Assembly: GCA_049509915.1 (NCBI GenBank)
Contig: JBEKZL010000162.1
Coordinates: 1 to 17,572, forward strand
DNA: 17,572 nucleotides
Origin: JBEKYD01 sp049509915
GTDB lineage: Bacteria > Acidobacteriota > Terriglobia > Bryobacterales > Bryobacteraceae
Reading direction: 5' to 3'
Numbering within the stretch: position 1 is the stretch's first letter; each line of letters opens with the position of its first letter. The position numbers and the translations under genes are program-made. The notes below the pieces were generated by a model. The model made no database searches. It was not told the DNA's origin and worked only from the letters and a program-made list of their open reading frames with translations. Shown here piece after piece: positions 8,501 through 14,363 of the stretch.

Positions 8501-8604
8501 CCGGCCCGGATTCGCGCGCTCTGTCGTGCCGTGTGTTGTCGGTCGAAATCGTCGGCGCCGACGGCATGGTTCTGGATTTGGGCGGGAAAACCCATGTCCC
8601 ATAA
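5593..8604 (+). CDS. Zinc-ribbon methyltransferase / coiled coil / GT4 glycosyltransferase / C-terminal beta domain fusion
   Basis: This 1003-residue protein has four parts. (1) Residues 1-30 look like a zinc ribbon (C7, C9, C23/C24, C27), as often precedes methyltransferases of sugar pathways. (2) Residues about 60-250 are a class I SAM methyltransferase, with motif I ILEIGCAHGAF from 97 and VIVLMDVLEQLHDP near 156-169. (3) Residues about 294-413 are a charged coiled coil with internal repeats (RAENGELAR / RAESGELAR). (4) Residues about 459-865 are a GT-B retaining glycosyltransferase (GT4) with HKN at 700-702 and the EX7E pair E778/E786 in LFEGFGMPLLE. Residues about 877-1003 are strand-rich, beginning FDDGWLGERM, and look like a recurrent glycosyltransferase-associated beta domain of unknown role. 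Substrates are unknown. SD-like GAGGTG and AGGA precede the ATG. Its stop overlaps the next gene by 11 nt. Confidence 0.9.
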   Translation: MSESATCWCGNSTLAPFSGDYLCCADCETLVLRRMPTAEQLMVADDERDFYGQDYFDYQARTRGHPALEERSLIELRERCLYWLRTLLPYKLPPARILEIGCAHGAFVALLRAAGFDAMGLELSAATADGARRRFDVPVVAGPIEAQNIPPESLDVIVLMDVLEQLHDPLDMMRKCLKLLKPDGLLCLQTPRYREGKTLELMQADQDPFPAMLVLDQHTYLFSGKSVRLLLERSGAEHISFEPAIFGAYDMSLVAGRQPLSRFAEEEIEANLKLRPSGRLVLAMLDLDRHCQVALTRSREVEASLARQLQNGAILERAYAESEADRAARLQNILKLEELVRAAQAQASVTLASLERIRAENGELARLNEQDRIENEQKRREIERVRAESGELARQSEQKRRELESRLADEERRSSIGESLLGRIRGSYVYRLMRACGLWGWLDDSQRAGAPDRRPVALRRVAVDLTPVQPGGENGGAKVMTLELLRHLALMAPECQFILLTSESSHDELAALAAANVKRLCVHRPGGALSAADNFAVRLRRVLGRVLSVRRLNQLAGLYREATGQVVVGSDLVRRLDADLLFCPFTAPYYFHPSVPTVSVVYDLQHREYRQFFSELQVYERERSFDQACRLASRLVCISDYVRKAVLESGLVPAERLETVPIQLGERLPRVAPESRAPVLRSLGLEPERYLLYPANFWPHKNHEMLLTAFGLYRSSHPDSDLKLVLTGAPGTRQDFLVDAAARMGMSGSVVFPGYVPEADFSALMQGSMALIFPSLFEGFGMPLLEAMAAARPLLVSNATSLPEVAGDAALLFDARRPMEIVDAIARIASDPQLRAELAAASAHRLQAFGGAREMAASYLRIFHDACSQSADLEPAVHGIFDDGWLGERMTVVYGRGHDWRRLRVRLAVPDWAPVPKLDVRVSSRGDDGDRLRMGVAAGTSATVNVALSGETEWAEMRCSPTFQPDICGAGPDSRALSCRVLSVEIVGADGMVLDLGGKTHVP

Positions 8605-9493
8605 AGTTACCGTGGTGACGCCCTCCTTCAACCATGGGCGCTACCTGTCGCGCACCATCCGCAGCGTGCTCGATCAGCAGTTCGACGGCGAGCTGGCGTT
8701 CCTGGTTCGGGATGGCGGCAGCCGTGACGAAACCGTTTCCATCCTCCGAGGATTCGGCGAGCGGATCGATTGGACGTCGGCACCCGACGGCGGACAGGCG
8801 GATGCCGGCAACCAGGGCATCAGCCGCGCCGCCGGCGACATCATCGGCTGGCTGAACTCCTACGACATTTATTATCCCGGTGCGATTGCCGAGGTGTGCG
8901 CCGCCTTCGACGCCGATCCGGCCGCGGACCTGGTCTACGGCGCCGCCAACCACATCGACGAGCAGGACCAGGTGATCGAACGCTATCCGGTGGAGGACTG
9001 GAATCTGGATCGTTTCCTTTATACCTGCTACTTGTGCCAGCCGGCGGTCTTCTTCCGTAAGAGCGTAGTCGAACGGTTCGGCGGCCTGAACCCGAGCTTC
9101 TATTACGCCATGGATTATGAGTACTGGGTGCGATTGGCCTTGAAAGGAGCGAAGTTCCGGCGCGTGCCTGGAACCCTGGCGGGTTCGCGCTTCTACCCCA
9201 CCAACAAGACGCTGCGCGGGCGCGGCGCTGCCCACGCGGAATACAATCGGTTGATGCGCCGGCATTTGGGCCGCGTTCCGGACCGGTGGTTGGCCAACTA
9301 TGCGCATGCCGTGCTGGACGGGCGCGGCGTTCCGCGGACCGCTGTGCCGCGCTTAGCGCTCATGGTTTCGGCCTTATCGCTGGCGGCGTCGCTGCGCTGG
9401 AATCATCGCATCTCGCGCGAGTTGGCGCGCAACGTGGGCGGCTGGGCGGGCGGAGCGTTGCGGGAGTGGTACCGGGGAGCGTTTCGCCGATGA
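8594..9493 (+). CDS. GT2 family glycosyltransferase
   Basis: The 299-residue call starts at the ATG at 8594, where MSHKVTVVTPSFNHGRYLSR is the normal GT2 opening. The frame is open to 8531, but the extra 21 residues only overlap the preceding gene. The GT-A domain has the nucleotide-binding DGGSRDET (D40), the SAPDGGQADAGNQGI stretch, the metal-site region WLNSYDIYYPGA (about 86-96) and the acceptor/base region YYAMDYEYWVRL. The usual metal-site sequence here is NSDD; this protein has NSYD, with Y90 in place of the first aspartate while D91 is kept. It probably adds one sugar to the growing glycan on the cytoplasmic side. It overlaps the preceding gene by 11 nt and the following GT4 gene by 4 nt (ATGA). 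Confidence 0.9.
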   Translation: MSHKVTVVTPSFNHGRYLSRTIRSVLDQQFDGELAFLVRDGGSRDETVSILRGFGERIDWTSAPDGGQADAGNQGISRAAGDIIGWLNSYDIYYPGAIAEVCAAFDADPAADLVYGAANHIDEQDQVIERYPVEDWNLDRFLYTCYLCQPAVFFRKSVVERFGGLNPSFYYAMDYEYWVRLALKGAKFRRVPGTLAGSRFYPTNKTLRGRGAAHAEYNRLMRRHLGRVPDRWLANYAHAVLDGRGVPRTAVPRLALMVSALSLAASLRWNHRISRELARNVGGWAGGALREWYRGAFRR

Positions 9494-10656
9494 GAGTGGG
9501 CTTCGATATCAGCCAGACCGGGCGCGGCAAAGCCGGGTGCGGATACTTCGCCTTCGGGTTGATTCAGGCTCTGGAGGCCGCCGATTCCCGCAATAAATAC
9601 ATTCTCTACCCCGCCGTGGGCGATTTATTCTGGGACCCGGAGTGCGCCCAAGCAACTTTCGCCCCTTCAAAAGCCAACTTCGAACGCTTCCCCTCGCCCG
9701 TGGATTTCGATGCTTCACGCCAGTTCTGGCTGGATTCCCGACCGGGATTTGAGGAGCGTATCGGCCGTCCGGACGTGTTTCACGCCAACAATTTCTTCTG
9801 CCCCTGGGGTCTGAAGAAGGCTCGGCTGGTCTATACCTTGCACGATTTGAGCTTTTTGCAGGAACCGCGCTGGAGCACGGAAGCCAATCGGATCGGATGC
9901 CTGCAGGGAGTGTTTAAGGCGAGTGTGGGGGCGGATTGGATTATTGCGATTTCCGAATACTCGCGCCTCGATTTCCTCAAAACCTTTCCCCACTATCCCA
10001 AGGAGCGAACCTCCGTCGTCTACCCCGCCAGCCGGTACCGGATGGGTGGGGCATCGACCCGGCCGGCCATCGACGGTTTGGAGCCGGGCAGGTTCTGGCT
10101 TTCGGTGGGAACCATCGAGCCGCGCAAGAACTACGCCGCCCTGCTCGATGCCTTCCGCATTCTGCGCCGCCAGCGCCCTGCCAGCGGGCCTTTGGTTGTG
10201 TGCGGCGGGAAGGGCTGGCTGATGGAGGATTGGCAGCGCCATCTGGAGGGGTTAGTACCCGGTAAGGACGTGATTGCGACCGGGTATGTGGCCGATGCCG
10301 AGTCAACCTGGCTGTTCGAAAACTGTCTTGCATTTGTCTACCCTTCCCTGTTCGAAGGTTTCGGCATGCCGGTGCTGGAAGCGCTGAGCCTGGGCGCGCC
10401 AGTGCTCTGTTCGAACGCCACCTCTCTGCCGGAGGTGGCAGCGGATGCCGCCCTTTATTTCGATCCCCGTTCCGCCGAATCCATCGCCTCCGTCATGGCC
10501 CTGATAGCCGAGAACGCCGGCGAGCGCTCCCGTCTGCGGCTGGCGGGCCCGCCCCGCGCCGCGCTTTTCTCGTGGGATACGTCGGCCGCCCAACTGATGG
10601 AATTGTACGCCCGCGTGGAGGCCGTGCCGCGCTACGGGGAATCGAACGGTGGCTAG
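9490..10656 (+). CDS. GT4 family glycosyltransferase
   Basis: The 388-residue call starts at the ATG at 9490, with MRVGFDISQTGRGKAGCGYF as the canonical N-terminus of this GT4 group. An upstream in-frame start at 9286 would only add antisense-like sequence from inside the GT2 gene. GGGGAG lies 10 nt before the ATG. The C-terminal nucleotide-sugar half shows SVGTIEPRKNYAALLDAF (R212, K213 and N214 contact the donor phosphates in this family) and the EX7E motif E289/E297 in LFEGFGMPVLE, followed by SNATSLPEVAADAALYFDP. This half closely resembles the GT4 part of the 1003-residue fusion encoded upstream, suggesting related enzymes in one pathway. Donor and linkage cannot be read from sequence. 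Confidence 0.92.
   Translation: MRVGFDISQTGRGKAGCGYFAFGLIQALEAADSRNKYILYPAVGDLFWDPECAQATFAPSKANFERFPSPVDFDASRQFWLDSRPGFEERIGRPDVFHANNFFCPWGLKKARLVYTLHDLSFLQEPRWSTEANRIGCLQGVFKASVGADWIIAISEYSRLDFLKTFPHYPKERTSVVYPASRYRMGGASTRPAIDGLEPGRFWLSVGTIEPRKNYAALLDAFRILRRQRPASGPLVVCGGKGWLMEDWQRHLEGLVPGKDVIATGYVADAESTWLFENCLAFVYPSLFEGFGMPVLEALSLGAPVLCSNATSLPEVAADAALYFDPRSAESIASVMALIAENAGERSRLRLAGPPRAALFSWDTSAAQLMELYARVEAVPRYGESNGG
10636..10640 (+). promoter_or_regulatory. Ribosome binding site supporting the gmhB GTG start
   Basis: GGGGA sits 8 nt before the GTG at 10649, inside the end of the upstream glycosyltransferase gene. The spacing is good, and the codons after the GTG give the family-typical RFVLLDRDGT, so the GTG is preferred over any later start. 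Confidence 0.55.
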
Positions 10657-11206
10657 GCGATTCGTCCTGCTCGATCGCGATGGCACCCTCATCGTGGAAC
10701 GAAATTACCTGGCTGCTCCCGAAGGCGTGGAACTGCTCCCGAATGCCGCCGCCGGTTTGCGGCGCTTTGCCGGCTCCGGGTGGGGAAGGCTGCTGCTGAC
10801 CAATCAATCGGGAGTGGGGCGAGGCTACTTCGATATGGCGGCTGTCGAGGCGGTCCATCGCCGGATGCTGGATCTGCTCGCCCAGGAGGGCGCGTCTCTC
10901 GAGGGCGTCTATGTTTGCCCGCACGCCCCCGAAGACGGCTGCGATTGCCGCAAACCCCGCCCCGGCCTGGCGCTTCGAGCCGCCGCCGAATGGCACTTCG
11001 ACCCTCGCGCCGCCGTGGTGATCGGCGATAAAGCCGGCGACATCGATCTCGGCAAAGCCATCGGCGCCAGGACCATCCTGGTGCGTACCGGCTATGGCGA
11101 GGCCGAGTTGTCCCGCGGTGACGTCCGGCCCGATTGGGTGGCTGGCGGCCTGGAGGAAGCCGCGGAACTCGCCATCGCCGCAACCGGCGGCCGTGAAGAA
11201 TTATAG
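10649..11206 (+). CDS. gmhB: D-glycero-D-manno-heptose 1,7-bisphosphate 7-phosphatase
   Basis: This 185-residue HAD-superfamily phosphatase has the size and motifs of GmhB. The nucleophile and acid/base are D9 and D11 in LLDRDGT, the second motif is LLLTNQSGVGRGYF (about 48-61), a zinc site is formed by C90, H92, C98 and C100 (CPHAPEDGCDC), followed by RKPRPG, and motif 4 is IGDKAGDI (125-132). GmhB removes the C7 phosphate of heptose bisphosphate on the way to ADP- or GDP-heptose for LPS core or heptose-containing surface glycans. The start is GTG at 10649, supported by GGGGA 8 nt upstream and an 8-nt overlap with the preceding gene. Other heptose genes (gmhA, hldE, hldD) are not in the window. 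As the last gene of the cluster, it may feed the glycan exported here, which is inference. Related histidinol-phosphatases share the fold. Confidence 0.9.
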   Translation: MARRFVLLDRDGTLIVERNYLAAPEGVELLPNAAAGLRRFAGSGWGRLLLTNQSGVGRGYFDMAAVEAVHRRMLDLLAQEGASLEGVYVCPHAPEDGCDCRKPRPGLALRAAAEWHFDPRAAVVIGDKAGDIDLGKAIGARTILVRTGYGEAELSRGDVRPDWVAGGLEEAAELAIAATGGREEL

Positions 11207-11228
11207 CCGCCGCTGAACACAGGTGAAG

Positions 11229-11251
11229 AAAACAAATAACCTATTTGTTTT
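11229..11251. terminator. AT-rich bidirectional terminator between convergent genes
   Basis: A perfect 10-bp stem (AAAACAAATA / TATTTGTTTT) closes over the 3-nt loop ACC, with further T residues on the 3' side and A residues on the 5' side. It therefore resembles an intrinsic terminator read from either direction. It lies 22 nt past the gmhB stop and 27 nt past the end of the convergent htrA-like gene. The stem is almost pure A/T in an otherwise GC-rich region, unlike a standard GC-stem terminator, so termination efficiency is uncertain. Confidence 0.65.
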
Positions 11252-11278
11252 TTCAAAGCGGCCCAGCAGGCTCGGCGC

Positions 11279-12415
11279 TCAGAACTGCTGCGGCGCTTCG
11301 CCCAGCTTCACGTGGATGGCCACGTTCCGCCCATTGCGGTAGACGGTGAGGTTCAAAATGTCGCCGCCGTGCTTGTCGTTCAGAGCGCGCTGCAGCGCGT
11401 CTTTGGAATCCACCGGATGGCCTTCCACGGCCACGATCAGGTCCCCGCCCACTCCCAGCCGGTAATTCCCCACCACCACCATTTGCTCGGGGCCGCGTAA
11501 TCCGGCCTCCTCGGCCGGCGAGCCGGGCTCTATTTGCTGGATCAGCAGGCCGCCCGAGGATGGCAGCCGCAGCATTTCCGACAGGTCGCCGGTGATCCAG
11601 ACCTCGGTCAGCCCCAGCGTCGGCCGCGAAATATGGCCGCTCTTTTGAAACTCGTCCAGCATCGCCTTGGCCCGGTTGATGGGCATGGCAAAACCGATCC
11701 CGATATTGCCCTGGCCGTAAATCGCGGTATTGATGCCAATGACGCTGCCGTGCGAATCGAGCAGCGGCCCGCCGCTATTGCCCGGATTGATGGCGGCATC
11801 GGTCTGGATCATCCCCCGTAGCGTCTCCCCCTCGGTCTGGATGTTACGCCCCAGGGAACTGACCACCCCCGTGGTCAGGGTGCCCTCGAAGCCGAACGGA
11901 TTGCCGATCGCCAATACCTTCTGCCCCACCACCAGGTTCTCGGAATCGCCCAGGTGAAGGGTCGGCAGCTTGCGCCCCGCGTCGATCTTGATCAATGCCA
12001 GGTCCGAATTAGCGTCCACTCCCAGCACCTTGGCCTTGTACTCCTTCATGTCCGCCAGTTTGACGGTCAATTGCGTGCCTCGGCCTTGCAGCACGTGGTT
12101 GTTGGTGAGAATTTCCCCGTCCCCGTTGATGAGAAAACCCGAACCGGTGCCCTTCGATGGGTAGAGTTGCAGAAACCAGTTCTCTACATAGACGATGGAG
12201 GTCACGTTGACCGTCGCTTCGCGCGCGGACTTATAAATATCGATATTATTCTGCTCGTCGGGCGAGTATCCCGTGGCTGCCGAGGCCGGCTCCTCCCACA
12301 GGCGAGAACCCGCCGGAGACAGTAACTGCCTCAGCCTCCAGTGACCCGTCGAAGTAAATACCACAAACCCGGCTACCAGCAGGATAGCCCAGGCGAACAG
12401 CCGCAGAATTCTCAT
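11279..12415 (-). CDS. HtrA/DegP-family S1C serine protease, membrane-anchored, one PDZ domain
   Basis: This 378-residue protein starts with a hydrophobic segment (about 6-22, LFAWAILLVAGFVVF) that is either an anchor or an uncleaved signal; no convincing cleavage site follows. The chymotrypsin-like protease domain (about 60-260) has a complete triad: H107 in TNNHVL, D138 in NSDLALIKI and S214 in NPGNSGGPL. One PDZ domain follows (about 265-370), with SGGLLIQQIEPGSPAEEAGL as substrate-binding core. The family degrades or processes misfolded envelope proteins in the periplasm. A single PDZ makes it more DegS-like in layout than DegP-like, though that does not prove a signalling role. The start lies 3 nt after the coaE stop and uses GGGAGAG within the end of coaE as Shine-Dalgarno, so it is probably translated with coaE and folD. 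Confidence 0.93.
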   Translation of the reverse strand: MRILRLFAWAILLVAGFVVFTSTGHWRLRQLLSPAGSRLWEEPASAATGYSPDEQNNIDIYKSAREATVNVTSIVYVENWFLQLYPSKGTGSGFLINGDGEILTNNHVLQGRGTQLTVKLADMKEYKAKVLGVDANSDLALIKIDAGRKLPTLHLGDSENLVVGQKVLAIGNPFGFEGTLTTGVVSSLGRNIQTEGETLRGMIQTDAAINPGNSGGPLLDSHGSVIGINTAIYGQGNIGIGFAMPINRAKAMLDEFQKSGHISRPTLGLTEVWITGDLSEMLRLPSSGGLLIQQIEPGSPAEEAGLRGPEQMVVVGNYRLGVGGDLIVAVEGHPVDSKDALQRALNDKHGGDILNLTVYRNGRNVAIHVKLGEAPQQF

Positions 12416-12418
12416 GTC

Positions 12419-13054
12419 TCAAATCTCTCCCGCCAGGCACTGCCGCCGGGCCGTCCGCTCGCCCTCGAGCGCCTCCCAAACGGCTCTCGTCTGGCGCAGC
12501 GTGTCGTCTTTCTCGGCCGACGTGTCAATCGTAAAGTGGGCGCGCTTCTTCTTCTCTTCGAGCGGCATTTGTCGCGCCAGCCGGGCGCGCACGCCGGCCT
12601 CGGTGGCGCCCGTCCGGCGCAACGCCCGCTCCAGTTGCTGCTCCGGCCGGCAATACACCAGAATCATCCGGTCGAAATCCTTATCGCGGCCGATTTCAAT
12701 CAGTATCGCCGCTTCCACGACCGCAATCCCGTCGGGGTGCTCCGACTGAAACCGGGCGATCAATTCCTCTTCGCGGCCGCGCACCGGCGGATGCACCAGC
12801 GCGTTCAAACGGGCCAGCCGATCCGGCGCTTCGAAAACCTCGGCCGCCAGGAGCCCCCGGTCGATCCGCCCGTCCCCGGTCAAAATTCCCGGGCCGAACT
12901 CCACCACAACACCGGCGTAAGCTTCCCCATCCGGCTCCAATACTTCGTGCCCCAATTCATCGGCCTGAATCAGCAGACAACCCAGGCGCGCCAGTTCCTC
13001 TCCCACGAACGTCTTGCCGCTGGCCAACCCCCCGGTCAGCCCAACCTTCAGCAT
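12419..13054 (-). CDS. coaE: Dephospho-CoA kinase
   Basis: This 211-residue protein catalyses the last step of coenzyme A synthesis, phosphorylating the 3'-hydroxyl of dephospho-CoA with ATP in the cytosol. It has the P-loop GLTGGLASGKTFVGEELARL (about 5-24), the substrate-binding aspartate in LIQADELGHEVLEPDG, the CoA-domain segment LNALVHPPVR, the strand IAVVEAAILIEIG (typically 'DvPLLfE' in the family) and the lid region RRTGATEAGVRARLARQMPL. Length is usual for CoaE. A strong purine tract (AAGGAAAGGA) stands just before the ATG, which fixes the start. It lies between folD and the htrA-like gene on the minus strand. Its C-terminus (RTARRQCLAGEI) is not unusual. Confidence 0.95.
   Translation of the reverse strand: MLKVGLTGGLASGKTFVGEELARLGCLLIQADELGHEVLEPDGEAYAGVVVEFGPGILTGDGRIDRGLLAAEVFEAPDRLARLNALVHPPVRGREEELIARFQSEHPDGIAVVEAAILIEIGRDKDFDRMILVYCRPEQQLERALRRTGATEAGVRARLARQMPLEEKKKRAHFTIDTSAEKDDTLRQTRAVWEALEGERTARRQCLAGEI
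12425..12431 (-). promoter_or_regulatory. Ribosome binding site of the htrA-like gene, inside coaE
   Basis: On the minus strand, GGGAGAG lies 9 nt before the ATG at 12415 and inside the last codons of coaE. It supports this start and tight coupling of the two genes. Confidence 0.55.
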
Positions 13055-13073
13055 ATCCTTTCCTTCTACGTGG

Positions 13074-13093
13074 GACAGGCCTCCGGGCCTGTC
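13074..13093. repeat. Perfect GC-rich hairpin between folD and coaE
   Basis: An 8-bp perfect inverted repeat (GACAGGCC / GGCCTGTC) closes over a 4-nt loop. It lies in the 61-nt gap between the folD stop and the coaE start. No T run follows on the minus strand, so it is not a standard intrinsic terminator. It could be an attenuating or mRNA-stabilising stem, or a copy of a dispersed extragenic palindrome. Confidence 0.55.
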
Positions 13094-13115
13094 GCCGCCG
13101 GCTAATGGCAGCTCC

Positions 13116-14048
<933 letters not shown>

Positions 14049-14363
14049 TCCTACTCAATCATAACGTGGGGAAAAAGCGCGGCAGGCCGCGACCCGCGGT
14101 GCGCGGGGGAAAACGGACGCTCGCCACCGCGAAAGCCGGCCGCGCCTGGGTGCTTAATCGATCTGGGGATTTGGCAGTCTAGGCGCGGCAACCGCTCCGT
14201 TGCGGTCGCGGCTCGGTTACGAGTGCCGCGTGTTTTCGGTCACCTACCGAGCCGCGACCGCGAGGGAGCGGTCGAACGGGACCAACCTCCCCAAATCGGT
14301 TAAGCACCGGCCGTGCCTGTGCCCGCCGATCGGCCTTACTATAAGAGGTGCAGGAATTCACTC
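14049..14363. other. Divergent intergenic region (folD / alpha-mannosidase)
   Basis: These 315 nt hold no credible gene. They contain a nested palindromic element (14150-14307) with flanking 13-nt near-direct repeats, described separately, and a small stem CGCGGC-AG-GCCGCG at 14078-14091. TATAAG at 14340-14345 is a possible -10 word for the mannosidase gene, and AGGA lies 9 nt before its ATG. I found no -35 partner that I would defend for either direction. Confidence 0.5.
14150..14307. repeat. Nested imperfect palindromic element
   Basis: Two inverted-repeat pairs share one centre. The inner arms, 14191-14217 and 14246-14272, are 27 nt each with 25 complementary positions and a 28-nt loop; their core reads GGTCGCGGCTCGGT on the left. 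The outer arms, 14150-14169 and 14288-14307, are 20 nt with 18 complementary positions (left arm begins GTGCTTAA). A 13-nt word with one mismatch (CCGGCCGCGCCTG / CCGGCCGTGCCTG) lies in direct orientation at 14136-14148 and 14307-14319, right at the edges. The whole has no coding capacity. It looks like an extragenic palindrome or a degenerate miniature inverted-repeat element, perhaps an insertion with a decayed target duplication, though CGGCCG is itself palindromic and weakens that reading. Confidence 0.7.

Noticed and set aside
7726..8631. A 301-codon minus-strand open frame opposite the fusion protein
   Set aside because: Low-information translation antisense to the GT4 and beta domains; no start context or neighbours support it.
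9286..9489. Upstream extension of the GT4 gene
   Set aside because: The extra 68 residues lie within the GT2 gene in another frame and resemble nothing. The ATG at 9490 gives the standard N-terminus with an SD-like sequence and a 4-nt ATGA overlap.
14150..14307. The nested palindrome as an intrinsic terminator
   Set aside because: It lies between divergent gene starts, has a 28-nt inner loop and lacks a T run, so neither neighbour would need it for termination.
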